The notes: generated by a model not told the origin, from the sequence alone. Numbered from the stretch's first letter, positions 27,540 through 38,346 are shown. The stretch is 64,000 nucleotides of DNA from Tomocerus qinae (GCA_020055645.1 CM034546.1:122066375-122130374), one strand, 5' to 3'. Translations and numbers: made by a program.

Positions 27540-27624
27540 TTGAACTAGTGAACCCAGCTAAGGGGCAAACCTAGCACTCAAGAGAAATTCAGCAGGCCAC
27601 CCAACACAGTAATAAAAACAATTT
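27540..27624 (+). repeat. ~85-bp repeat, inverted with respect to 33770-33854
   Basis: Contains AACCCAGCTAAGGGGC, CTCAAGAGAAATT and CAGTAATAAAAACAATT. The reverse complement of 33770-33854 carries the same blocks in order with a few substitutions. The pair brackets the BEL element and its flanks. Confidence 0.8.
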
Positions 27625-27813
27625 CGAAAAGAGCGTTATTATGTTAACTTTGGAAATACAAAGTTTATTTAAATTAATATACTTTTGGTTGGAAAAATTG
27701 GCTGCAGCCCCAACTTCGTGCTAAAAAAGAATTTCCTAAACCAAAATAATAACTGTAGATCGTAGCGCCGAAGGAAACAATGAAACACTCCATTTTTGAA
27801 AAAAATCCCAAAA
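27625..27813. other. Left flank of the BEL insertion
   Basis: Short AT-rich stretch between the inverted repeat and the target duplication; nothing recognised. Confidence 0.5.
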
Positions 27814-27818
27814 AGCTC

Positions 27819-28035
27819 TGTTGTTGGGAGATATCCCCTAGATACTATTCTATATTTCTATTTTATTTGTTTGTTCATGATGTTGCAATATTATACGAAA
27901 CTTTGATGAAATATTATCAGTCTGTCAGAAATACTTGTACGAGAAGGTGCTCACTCGGAGTACTGCTGAAATCTTATGAAATAAACTGTTAATGTTAATG
28001 TTTAACTGATTCTACCAATTCTGTTTCTGCATTAA
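27819..28035 (+). repeat. 5' LTR of BEL element
   Basis: Begins TGTTGTTGGGAGATATCC, a start like those of other BEL LTRs as I recall them, and ends near CTGCATTA(A). It includes AATAAA at 27980. It differs from the 3' LTR at two sites, near 27896 (C/T) and 27914 (T/G). Confidence 0.92.
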
Positions 28036-29334
28036 ATGGTCCTTCGAGAAAAACTGAACAGAACTATGGAAAGAAATTCCACTGAAGTTAATCCAATCCG
28101 TAGGAGTTCGAGAATACTGGGAGAAAAGCCTCAATTCGGACTGGGAGAGTACCCAAGGACCCGAAGAGCAAGAAAATCTCCAGTAAAAACTCCTGTGGAG
28201 GTGGAAGAAAATATGGATGAAATTTCTGGAAAATCTATGGTCATGACTTCTAATGGATCTGTGAAATCTGTGAGAAGCGAAAAATCGAAAGCCAAAAGCA
28301 ATTCATCGAAAGCAAGTTCCATAAGAAAAAAGCAGTTAGCTGATATGGAAGCAGCAGAAGAAATGAATAGGCTGGCATACGAGAAGAAGAAATTAGAATT
28401 GGAGTTTCAGGAAAATCAAGTAAGACAGAAACATCAAAGAAAATTAATGGACATCGAAGAGGAATCGGAAGATGGATCATCTCGATGCAGCATCATCGAT
28501 ATATCTTTGAAGACCCCAGAATCAAAAATTCACAGCATTCAGGAATGGCTGAAAAATTCAGATGCTGATGATAAAGTTTTGAAGGGAGAAAATTACGAAA
28601 AGAAAATTACGCTGAAAGGTGAAAGTTGTTTGGAGAAAGCAAAGGAAATGAAAATTGAAAAAGGAAAGCAAGGTTGCTGCGGCGACTTAGGGTTTCTACT
28701 AGCCAGACAGACTATGGGAAAGGATTTACCCATTTTCAACGGGAATCCAGCTGAATGGCCTGCTTTTATCGGTGAATTAGCAAGATCCACAGAAGAATGC
28801 GGATACACCAATGTGCAAAATCTTTATCGACTACGAAAATGTTTGAAGGGAGATGCACTGGAAATGGTTTCGTACATGTTGGACTTGCCAGAAAATATAG
28901 ACATGATCTTGGAAACCCTGGAAATGAATTTTGGACGACCGGAGTTTATCATTGATGTGCTTATTGAAAAAGCTAAGCGTACTCCGTCACCCAAAGAAGA
29001 AAATCTGCATAGTTTAATACTATATTCTAATGCAGTAAGAAATCTCGTACATACAATGCAAACGTTAAATAGTAATGATCATTTGCGAAATCCTCATCTA
29101 ATGCGAGAGCTTGTTGAAAAATTACCTAAAAGTTTGATGTTGCAATGGGGAAAGAAGTTGTCTGAAAATAGAAAGACAAAGCTGGATTTGGTTGACTTTT
29201 CGGAATGGCTCTTGTCTTTGGCTGAAGCAGCAAGTTTTGTCAGATTCCGACAATTCAAATCAGAAATTCCAGAACAACGAAATAATATGAAATGGAAAAA
29301 ACGAAGCAATGGAAAAGAAAGTTATCTCAACTAG
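28036..29334 (+). CDS. gag: BEL/Pao Gag (capsid region)
   Basis: Frame of 432 codons. Residues about 100-150 form a Lys/Glu-rich probable coiled coil. From about residue 225 the DUF1759 Gag core begins: KDLPIFNGNPAEWPAF, LRKCLKGDALEMV and FGRPEFIIDVLIEKAKR. The first ATG (28036) overlaps the primer-binding site, so Met11 at 28066 is the more likely start. The frame ends before any zinc knuckle; both knuckles are in the next frame. Gag therefore lacks its nucleocapsid part unless a frameshift or earlier indel is invoked. Confidence 0.85.
   Translation: MVLREKLNRTMERNSTEVNPIRRSSRILGEKPQFGLGEYPRTRRARKSPVKTPVEVEENMDEISGKSMVMTSNGSVKSVRSEKSKAKSNSSKASSIRKKQLADMEAAEEMNRLAYEKKKLELEFQENQVRQKHQRKLMDIEEESEDGSSRCSIIDISLKTPESKIHSIQEWLKNSDADDKVLKGENYEKKITLKGESCLEKAKEMKIEKGKQGCCGDLGFLLARQTMGKDLPIFNGNPAEWPAFIGELARSTEECGYTNVQNLYRLRKCLKGDALEMVSYMLDLPENIDMILETLEMNFGRPEFIIDVLIEKAKRTPSPKEENLHSLILYSNAVRNLVHTMQTLNSNDHLRNPHLMRELVEKLPKSLMLQWGKKLSENRKTKLDLVDFSEWLLSLAEAASFVRFRQFKSEIPEQRNNMKWKKRSNGKESYLN
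28037..28048 (+). promoter_or_regulatory. Primer-binding site, complementary to tRNA-Tyr 3' end
   Basis: TGGTCCTTCGAG lies one to two bases after the LTR. It complements CCA plus the acceptor stem expected of animal tRNA-Tyr, whose 5' end is CCTTCGA. Identity holds for 12 bases and then stops. The tRNA sequence is recalled, not searched. Confidence 0.65.
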
Positions 29335-32300
29335 CAATGATAAAGAAAAACTGCAATGTATTTTCTGTTCAAACATGGGCCACGAAATCGGCGTGTGCAG
29401 AAAAATTCTTGCTAAAACTGTCGATGAAAGGTGGGATTGGGTCAGACCGAGAAAATTGTGTTTCAGATGCCTTAAGTCTCGACATAGGAAATTGGACTGT
29501 GAAAATCCAGAGTGTTGCGGAATAGATGGGTGCATTTTTGACCATCACCCATCATTACATAATAAAACACAAGCCAAGAAGAAACCAGAAAATGTTCAGA
29601 TTGTACGATACACTCAATCTGAAACTCAAGTATTGTTGCAAATCGTACCAATCACATTGAAAAGTCAGGTTTGTGAAGTTGATACATTTGCCGTCCTGGA
29701 TTCAGCATCCACCACTTCTTTGATTGATAACGAAGTAGCCAATAAACTTGGACTTTGTGGAGAAAATGTGCCACTTCGTATGGCTTGGACTGAGAATATT
29801 ACAAGTGTCGATAATACTTCTAGACAAGTTACACTGCAGATAAAAGGAAAATATGAAAATGATTTGTACAAGATAGATCTTCGTACCAAGAAAAATCTCC
29901 ACCTATGCTCACAAACTGTACATGTGCGAAGATTGAAGAAAACCTTTGATTATCTTTCCGATGTCAAAATTACAGAAATGAACAATGCAATGCCCACTGT
30001 TTTGATAGGACAAAATATTTCACATCTGCTAAATCCCTTGGAAGTTGTGGAGGGCCCATCTCTGTCGTCGCCAACTCTCACGAAGACACGGCTCGGCTGG
30101 GTATTACATGGAAATGCATCCTTTATTCACAATAATGAAGATGAAAAAGTACTATTTCATACACAAAAGGACATAGAATTGGAATCTCTACATAATCTGG
30201 TAAAGGAATCCTTTTCTACAGAATCCTTTGGAGTTCGTGCTTCAGAAAAAACCATGCGATCTAAGGAGGACGAAAGAGCCATGACTATCATGGAGGAAAC
30301 CACAAGAAGAGTTGGAAATCGCTGGGAAACTGGTTTACTTTGGGAAAGTGACGAAATTCGATTTCCAGAAAGTAAGAAATGTGCATACAAACGATTAACT
30401 ATTATGGAAAAGCAAATGGACAAAAATGAAGCATTTGCGAAACAATACTGTGCAAAAATCGAAGAATACATTGAAAAGGGATTTGCGTCGTACTGTTCGG
30501 ACGAAGAAAAGCAGAGTGAGAATCCAAGAAATTTTTTCCTTCCGCATTTCGGAGTTTTTAATGTAAACAAACCAGGAAAACTCAGACTGGTTTTCGATGC
30601 GGCGGCTAAAACGAATGGAATGAGTTTTAACGATGCATTACTAAAGGGACCCGATCTTCTCAATTCACTTCCTGCTGTTTTGATGAAATTTCGGGAGAGA
30701 AAAATTGCTTTCAGTGGTGATATCAAAGATATGTTTCACCGTGTATTAATAAGAAAAGAAGATCAATGCGCACAGAAATTTCTATGGAGAGGCATGAGAA
30801 GGACGGGAGAACCAGATGTCATGAAAATGATTGCGATGACTTTTGGGGCCACCTCCTCACCCTCGTCCGCGCAATACGTAAAGAACCGAAATGCTGATGA
30901 ATTTTCAGATGTCTATCCTAGAGCTGTAGCTGCTATAAAAGAAAAACACTACGTAGATGACTACTTGGATAGTTGTGACTCGGAAGATGAGGCAGTAAAA
31001 CTTATTCAAGAAGTAATAGACGTACATGCGAAAGGAGGATTCGAAATTACAAATTGGATTACAAATTCTAATGCTGTAACAGAACAAATTCCGGAAAATC
31101 TTAGAGCAAATTCTATGAAAATTATTAATTTGGAAAGCGGAATGAACACAGAAAACGTTGCAGACGAAGCAACAAGAGATACCAGTGACATTTCCTTTGA
31201 TTCTGAAAATCGGTGGTTCAAAGGCCCATCGATGCATTTATTGGACAAAAATGACTGGCAGAGGAGCGAAAATGAGAATAAAGATTTTTCAGAAACAGAT
31301 GACGCTGATCTGGAGTTAAAACGAGAATTTGTTGCATTTACTCGAGAAGTTGCCGAATACTTACCTACTGTGTCAAGATTTTCCTCCTGGAGAAAACCAA
31401 TACGATGTACAGCTTGGATAATGCGATACATTGGCAATTTGAAGAAAAAAGCTGCAAAGTCATTTGTCATCAAAGTGAATGTACCGAAAAATTGTTACAA
31501 CTTCTGGTGGCAAAGAGTTGAATTTTCCAAATTGAAAATAGAAGGAATATCTTTATTGGAATTGGAAAACGCAGAGAAAATTTGGATTAGGTATGTACAG
31601 ATGGAAAGATATTCCGAAGAAATTGATTGTATTACTAGTGGAAAGAAATTAACAACGTCAAGCAAACTATTCCAACTCTCGCCTTTTCTGGATGAAGAAA
31701 GAATCTTGCGTGTGAAAAGTAGATTGCTTTCTGCTGACCACCTGAATGAAAATCAGAAGTTTCCGATTATTATGGATAAAAGACATGACTATACTGTATT
31801 ACTCATCAAGCATTATCATGATGTAGCCGGTCACAACGGACATGAATATGTTTTGAATGAATTGAGACAGAAATTCTGGATCCCTGCCGTACGTTCAGCT
31901 GTAAGGAAATGCTGGGCTGACTGCCAAAGATGTAAAAATGGAAGAACTATGCCGATTGTTCCAGAAATGGCTCCACTACCTAAGGAAAGGGTAACTGGAT
32001 TTATACGTCCTTTTACAAATGTTGGCATGGACTATTTTGGACCACTTGAAATAACAGTGGGAAGAAGGCGGGAAAAGAGATACGGCGTAATTTTCACATG
32101 TCTAAGTACGAGAGCAGTACATTTGGAAATAGCCAATTCACTTACGACTGATGCATGCATTATGGCTATTCGTCGTATGATAGGAAGACGAGGACATCCT
32201 CAAGTGATAATGTCGGATAACGGTACTAATCTCCGTGGTGCTGATACGGAACTCCGTAAATCGTTATCTGAACTGGATCAAGAAACATTTGACGAAGAAA

Positions 32301-32917
32301 TGACAAACCGAGGAATAAAATGGAAGTTTATTCCGCCATCTGCAGGACCTTGGGCTGGGGCGTGGGAACGACTGATTAAATCAGTGAAAACCGCTTTACG
32401 AAGTACTCTTTTGGAACAAGCCCCGAAGGAGGACACTTTATGTACACTGTTTGTTGAAGCGGAATCTATTGTAAATAGCCGTCCACTTACATTTGTCTCA
32501 GTAGACCCGAACGATGAGGAGGCACTTACGCCAAATCATTTCTTGCTAGGATGCTCTAATGGCAATTCACCGCCAGGGAATTTTACTAATGATGATCTAT
32601 GCCTGAGGAAAAGATGGAGAATTGCTCAGAAATTAGCTGACAATTTTTGGAAACGTTGGGTCAAGGAATACCTACCTACATTGACCAAACGAACCAAATG
32701 GATACTGGAAACTAAGCCAATTCAAGTTGGGGACTTAGTGATAATTGCAGACAAGGATCACCCAAGGAATATGTGGCCAAAAGGGAGAGTGATCCGTACG
32801 ATGCCTGGGAAAGATGGTGTCATTCGTGTGGTCGACATTAAAACTCAAGTTGGAACTTTGCGTTGCCCCGTCGCAAATCTTTGCATACTAGACACTAGTC
32901 AAAATTTAAGTGAATAA
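29309..32917 (+). CDS. pol: BEL/Pao nucleocapsid and Pol (protease, RT, integrase); RNase H deleted
   Basis: Frame of 1202 codons, +1 relative to gag; both are open over 29291-29334. Order: two CX2CX4HX4C zinc knuckles (first 65 residues), aspartic protease core LDSASTTSLID, reverse transcriptase with DIKDMFHRV (from Asp471) and YVDD (from Tyr548), then integrase with an H2C2 zinc site (GHNGHEY...CWADCQRC) and an apparently intact D908-D970-E1020 triad (GMDYFGP, MSDNGTN, GAWERLIKS), then the DUF5641-type C-terminus. Near residue 611 the post-RT motif INLESG runs straight into NVADEATRD, which in relatives lies several hundred residues later. The RNase H and linker are missing in frame. The ATG may not be a real start. 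Confidence 0.9.
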   Translation: MEKKVISTSNDKEKLQCIFCSNMGHEIGVCRKILAKTVDERWDWVRPRKLCFRCLKSRHRKLDCENPECCGIDGCIFDHHPSLHNKTQAKKKPENVQIVRYTQSETQVLLQIVPITLKSQVCEVDTFAVLDSASTTSLIDNEVANKLGLCGENVPLRMAWTENITSVDNTSRQVTLQIKGKYENDLYKIDLRTKKNLHLCSQTVHVRRLKKTFDYLSDVKITEMNNAMPTVLIGQNISHLLNPLEVVEGPSLSSPTLTKTRLGWVLHGNASFIHNNEDEKVLFHTQKDIELESLHNLVKESFSTESFGVRASEKTMRSKEDERAMTIMEETTRRVGNRWETGLLWESDEIRFPESKKCAYKRLTIMEKQMDKNEAFAKQYCAKIEEYIEKGFASYCSDEEKQSENPRNFFLPHFGVFNVNKPGKLRLVFDAAAKTNGMSFNDALLKGPDLLNSLPAVLMKFRERKIAFSGDIKDMFHRVLIRKEDQCAQKFLWRGMRRTGEPDVMKMIAMTFGATSSPSSAQYVKNRNADEFSDVYPRAVAAIKEKHYVDDYLDSCDSEDEAVKLIQEVIDVHAKGGFEITNWITNSNAVTEQIPENLRANSMKIINLESGMNTENVADEATRDTSDISFDSENRWFKGPSMHLLDKNDWQRSENENKDFSETDDADLELKREFVAFTREVAEYLPTVSRFSSWRKPIRCTAWIMRYIGNLKKKAAKSFVIKVNVPKNCYNFWWQRVEFSKLKIEGISLLELENAEKIWIRYVQMERYSEEIDCITSGKKLTTSSKLFQLSPFLDEERILRVKSRLLSADHLNENQKFPIIMDKRHDYTVLLIKHYHDVAGHNGHEYVLNELRQKFWIPAVRSAVRKCWADCQRCKNGRTMPIVPEMAPLPKERVTGFIRPFTNVGMDYFGPLEITVGRRREKRYGVIFTCLSTRAVHLEIANSLTTDACIMAIRRMIGRRGHPQVIMSDNGTNLRGADTELRKSLSELDQETFDEEMTNRGIKWKFIPPSAGPWAGAWERLIKSVKTALRSTLLEQAPKEDTLCTLFVEAESIVNSRPLTFVSVDPNDEEALTPNHFLLGCSNGNSPPGNFTNDDLCLRKRWRIAQKLADNFWKRWVKEYLPTLTKRTKWILETKPIQVGDLVIIADKDHPRNMWPKGRVIRTMPGKDGVIRVVDIKTQVGTLRCPVANLCILDTSQNLSE

Positions 32918-32943
32918 TCCGAGATTATACACGGGGAGGAGTA

Positions 32944-33160
32944 TGTTGTTGGGAGATATCCCCTAGATACTATTCTATATTTCTATTTTATTTGTTTGTT
33001 CATGATGTTGCAATATTATATGAAACTTTGATGAAATATGATCAGTCTGTCAGAAATACTTGTACGAGAAGGTGCTCACTCGGAGTACTGCTGAAATCTT
33101 ATGAAATAAACTGTTAATGTTAATGTTTAACTGATTCTACCAATTCTGTTTCTGCATTAA
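32944..33160 (+). repeat. 3' LTR of BEL element
   Basis: Same length as the 5' LTR, two differences, AATAAA at 33105. Followed by GCTCCC, completing the target duplication. Confidence 0.92.
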
Positions 33161-33362
33161 GCTCCCTTTCTAAATCAAAAAAAAATTAGATTCCCCGTGG
33201 GATTTTAGATAACGTACAAACCGCATGAGTCAACTTACGAATAAATATTTTTAAAGAATAATTAGTTAGTTACCCAGACTGTTATGTAATTCTAAAAAAA
33301 AGGTGTGCCAACTGCCAAAGGAATCAAGAGGGTAGTAAAAAAGTAAACCCAGCTCAGCCCGA
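33161..33362. other. Right flank of BEL insertion
   Basis: Target DNA between the BEL element and the foldback structure; nothing recognised. Confidence 0.5.
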
Positions 33363-33769
33363 ATTCTATAATATAATCGCACTAATACCTGACTATCTAT
33401 GTCTTGGTACGACCGCCTAGGAAACCTGCATATATTACGTAACGTAAAACCCCCTTTCTCAAGTGTAGCGCAAGTGCTAGCTGTAACTCTTTTGGGCATC
33501 GCTTCCTCCCATCAACTATCAACGTAATATATGCACGTTCCTTGAAAGCACAAAAGTAAAATGCGCATGCCCCTCCCTCTAAACCAACGAATTGAGTTGT
33601 TTCATATTATTATAACATCAGAACAATAATACGAATTCACATAAGATGATTATTGGTGATTGAATGGAAATAATTAGCTAAAGAAGGCAATTCGTTTTCC
33701 AAAATCCCGGAAAGGGGAACATTCTGGGGTGTTTAATAAAAATAATGTTTTATTATTCCCCATTTGAAC

Positions 33770-33854
33770 CGGAATTGTTTTTATTACTGTGATGGGTTGC
33801 CTGCTTAATTTCTCTTGAGTGCCAGGTTCGCCCCTTAGCTGGGTTCAACTAGTG
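33770..33854 (-). repeat. ~85-bp repeat, inverted copy of 27540-27624
   Basis: Read on the minus strand it carries AACCCAGCTAAGGGGC, CTCAAGAGAAATTAAGCAGG and CAGTAATAAAAACAATT. It lies in the loop of the foldback element. Confidence 0.8.
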
Positions 33855-34070
33855 TTAAATAAGTTTGTCGATATAGGGGAACCAATTTGTATTAGAAGTT
33901 TTGAAATGCTATTTAATAAGGCACATTGCGACCATTACGAAATGTCCCCTTTCGCTAATCATTTCCATTTAATCACGACTCACCACCATTCAACCTTCTT
34001 ATGTAAATTTCTATTATTATTTTAATGTTGCAATAATATTATGAAACGACTCATTTCGGTTGTTCAGAAG

Positions 34071-34168
34071 AATTAATGTTTTCAATAATGTACCCTAGCG
34101 CATACCTCCATGTACTAAATTTAGCACATGAAGGTATGCGTTGGAGTACATTATTGAAAACATTAATT
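34071..34168. repeat. Nested 98-bp near-perfect hairpin
   Basis: Arms of ~47 bp (AATTAATGTTTTCAATAATG... and ...CATTATTGAAAACATTAATT) meet with almost no loop and only a few mismatches. Its absence from the opposite arm of the surrounding foldback element shows that it inserted later. The half sequence TTCAATAATGTACCC...TACCTCCA.GTACTAAAT recurs at about 63209-63248. Confidence 0.85.
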
Positions 34169-34388
34169 TGGGCTTGCGCATTTTGCTTTTATGGAACATG
34201 CATACATTACGTGTGCAGTTGATGGGAGGAGGAGGTACTCAAATGTGTTGCAGTCAACACTTGCGTTACACATGGGGGAGGGGGTTTTGCGTAACGTAAT
34301 ATATGCAGGCTCCCTAGGCTCTCCCTACCACACGTACAGACATAGACAGGTAATTTTTTCCAAGTCTAAGATTATATTATAGATTCTA

Positions 34389-37300
34389 CAAATAATTAAG
34401 TAACATATTATGAAACGTGGAATATTTTTTTTCGTTCTTTTTTGAAGGAAATAGGAATAATATGGATTGTGTGTAAAAAAGGTGCGATAAAGTGAATTTA
34501 AAGGATATTACAATGTAAAGACAATAAACAATGTAAAGATGTACATAAACTTGAGAAGGCACTTGTCAAGGGAGTCACTGTCACTGCAAGTAAGTCCTCT
34601 GGGCTTGAGCGGTAGTGCAGTGTACTTATTAACAGTTTATTGCACTCTCTCACTAACACATACACAGGCACAGTAGGCAGATACTATTGATAACGTTATT
34701 AATTTATGTATCACGTAGATATTCATGTGACAATACATATGTACCTATATTGGTAATTCCTGTGTGATGTTATTTCTGTATAAGTAAAATAGGAAGTGTA
34801 AGCACATTACGTGTGGACTACACCTACAGAGTACCTACAGTACGCAATGGTATATTTTATGTATATTAAATGGACAAAAAGTATCATTGGTTATAAAAGT
34901 GTCTACCTATTTACTTCTTTGATAACTTCATGAATATTTCATTCTTGTTTCCCAATTTTAGTCTCATCACCCATGCATTGATTTGTTACACAAAAATTCT
35001 GTTTTACGCATTATAAGGCCACATCGTATAATAATACTAATGCCCCAATTATATCAATAATGACAAACATAGATCAAGCATCTATTATTGCTATCATATG
35101 TGACGTCGTACGCTGTATGTATTTCGTCTTGAAATGAGCGAATGTACAGTAAAGGGTATTCAGTACGTAGATGACTACAAGTATTGATAAGTCGTTCGTA
35201 TTATTATGCTGAACAAGAATACAATATCTAGAAAGTACCGCATATTTTTAGTCCAAGATTTATTCTTATTCGTTTATCATAATGTTCAAGTGTTATCTCT
35301 GTATAGATATGAGTTATTGACGAGTTATAGTAATGACTATTGTCTTTCTGTCGGAAACGCAATTTTTCTTTTTTATCTTTTTTAGTTAGCTCATTTCTCA
35401 CAAATAAAATTTCCCAATCTAAAATTACATTTTCCAAGGATTCCATGTCTCATCAAGTCTACGACTCAAGAATTCTTAATTTTAGTATCTGATTGAAATG
35501 TTTAAGTAGGAAGAAGCCAGTTTTTACTTGTCAGGCTGATGGATTGTCTTTTTCATCTATTTATGTATGTGCTTCCTTGATATTGAGAACCAAGAGTTTG
35601 TAATGAATCATTGTAATATTAATAATAATAACAAAAGAAGGGTACTTGACGTCCTTGAAGTAGTAGTTTACCATGAAGTTACCCTATTTGAGTATTAGAG
35701 GTACTTTGGAACTGGATCATGTAACATTTCTTTGATTACATAAAGCTATTTCCAAGAGAAAAAAATAGCGTTTGATTCTCTCCGACAAACAGATTCAGCC
35801 TTGGGTTTCAAAAATGCACGAATGTTTCTCCGCTGAGTGTAATATTGATATTATACATGTAATACCCACACACATTCCTTACAAACTGTAAAAGATTAAT
35901 ATTTAGCAAAGCTCCGACATTAATCACAGCTGTTCACATTTTTACTTTTCAAGTTGGGCATTATGGCCTATTCAATCTTGTCTTATCTTCCTACTCATTT
36001 GGTAACTGCAGGGAAATCCCATTTTTAATGCAATATGAATCTGTCTCAATCTCAATGACAAACAACAGTGAGATGAGCTCTTGAATTTTTAAGGTTTAAG
36101 CAGAACCCACAGATTCAAACGGAACGATATGAAACTTTATGAGTGCTTTTCAAGTGGATGTTGTTGCTCGCAGTTTTCCCTCGAGATAAATATGATTAAG
36201 GAACAACAATCATGGATGTACTAAAGAAACCGTACATAGAAGTGCGTACACATCATCCGCCTACATACATTAATTATGTTACACATGTGAGTTTTAGTTT
36301 ATAGATATAAGATTGTAATAGATATAAGAATGTATATTTATATACCTAATACTGTAATGTTCTATTATACTTTGTGTGTGGGTGGGAGTAAATCTAATTA
36401 TGTTCTTGTATTTGAATCCCAATACAAACTGTCATTACATTAGTAGGTATTCACAAATTATGATTGACACAACTGTTGATAGATGAGAATGTTCATTCTT
36501 AATAATCTTCCTTCTGCAAATTCGATACTAGGAACAATTAAAGAGAAGTTGGAAGTTGGTACATAATGAATAACATTTAGCAAACAATGCTCAGCACTTA
36601 TAAGTTTATATACAATGTACATTTGTATATAAAATTCTCTGAAAACACAGAACTGTGATTTCTACCGGCATTTACTATATAATTAAAGTATATTTCAGCG
36701 GATACCATATACTCTAAATAAATATACTGTAGTAGAGTTCAACTGCCCGTGAATGAATGTTGAATTGGCGAACGACACAGGTTGTACATTTGAATGGTGA
36801 TACGTTAAGGGCACAAGACTGAAAAAGGGAAATCTCTTTGTAAAGGACATTTTATATCCACGGTTATTTCAGTTCTTAATGAGAGTCCTTCTTCTTTTAT
36901 TACGTTACAGGAGATGTTGCTAGGTTAGGAGGATTACAGGACAAGTTGAAAAGAACTACCTGGAACAGAATTGTAGGAAGAAGCAAAAATAAATATTTAT
37001 CTTACAGATATAATATATTATGTCAGTATTAAGTATATATACCTCTATATAAGTATATATACCTCTCTAGGAGACACTATAACTATATAGATCTTTTGAG
37101 ATCTTCTGAGACATCCGTCCTTAGAGACTAGCAACCTCCCTTCTTTCGCGACAGTCAGATTCCATTTTCAAAATAGCTACTCAATCACAATCTGAAATCT
37201 TTCTAAGATGACAAAATGAAAACGCGAGAAACTCAGGAAATAAAATCATCCACGCTGATTTCATTTCCGAGAACGTACGCACGCACGCATTCCAAATACA

Positions 37301-38313
37301 CATAGGGATACAAAAGTACGGGATACATGGTACTAGAAAATTGAATATTCGGTATAACCTAATTACCACAGTTCTAAGAATAACCTCTCCTTCCATTTAC
37401 ATTTCAACTTATACTGACTTATTAACGTCATTTCTTGTCTTTTGCTAAATACAAAACAGTCTTCTAAAACGCAAATAGAAACTGACATCAATAGCAATTA
37501 ATTAGTTCATTTCGTTCAACCAAGAAAAATTTGTACCACAGAGAGATAACGAAGTATATTGTAAGTGTGTTTGCAAATTCCCTTCATCGGCTTACGTCAT
37601 TAATAGAATAGAACAAGACATAGGATATTATTTACCTACTGACGAGATGAGTCAGCAACAATTTGATAAAGAGTTGCATGATTAATATTTGAGATTTGCC
37701 ATCAGCGCGAAATTAACTTTCCATGAGCTTTCACTCTCATAAAAAGTCAACGAATATTCTACAAATAAATATGATTTGATGTTTCTGCTTCACTCTCTGC
37801 TAGTTGATTACTTTCCTGGTTTAATATCCTTTGTAAAGAACGAATAACATAGAATGTGCTGTGGTAGGAATTTCTATTGACTTCATCCTCATTTAAATCA
37901 ATCGAAATGAATTGAAAACCTTTGTTATATTCCCTAGAGAAATCCTTTCAGTTTTCTTCAAATACCTTCCAATCTTGCATAATATAATGTTGAAATGAAT
38001 ACCTAGGATGTCTACCTGTTTCATTCATCTTGTCAGTTCTTGCAAATTCATGTATATTTTAATAAACAAAGACCGAATTTTACGCTTGGTTTCCCGACTG
38101 TTGGTTTTTGTTTATCGATTAAATTACCCTGTAAATCTACAGTATCTCGTTTTTTGATAAGGTTTGATTTTGCATACGTCTGTGACTACGACTGTCAAGA
38201 GCATGAAATTATTTTACACGGGGAAAAATAGTCTATGGAAAATCCCTGAAAATCCAGAATATCCAGAAGTTCATTCATGCTCAGACTGGCCAAACTCCAT
38301 GACCACAATACAG

Positions 38314-38346
<33 letters not shown>

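Larger units (their letters stand above)
27819..33160 (+). mobile_element. BEL/Pao LTR retrotransposon, young but internally deleted
   Basis: Two 217-bp LTRs (27819-28035 and 32944-33160) differ at two positions by eye. They bracket gag and pol frames of BEL/Pao type. AGCTC (27814-27818) recurs just after the right LTR, a probable 5-bp target duplication; exact LTR ends are ambiguous by 1-2 bases. A primer-binding site follows the left LTR and the purine tract GGGGAGGAG (32933-32941) precedes the right one. Pol lacks the RNase H region and gag and pol are in different frames, so this copy is probably not autonomous. Confidence 0.93.
33363..34388. mobile_element. ~1-kb foldback-type element with long imperfect inverted arms
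   Basis: The left arm (about 33363-33700) matches the reverse complement of the right arm (about 33925-34388). Shared blocks, outside in: TCTATAATATAATC, ACCTG.CTATGTCT, CCTAGG..ACCTGCATATATTACGT, AACGCAAG-like, CTCCCATCAACT, AAAATGCGCA, GTTGTTTCATA, ATTCACATAAGA, AATGGAAATAATTAGC. Identity is roughly 70-85 percent by eye with indels. The right arm is lengthened by a separate hairpin (34071-34168). The ~220-bp centre holds an inverted copy of 27540-27624. No coding capacity, so it is a foldback or very-long-TIR MITE. Confidence 0.75.

Noticed and set aside
30157-31473. Minus-strand frames up to 189 codons inside pol
   Set aside because: Antisense shadows of the BEL pol reading frame.
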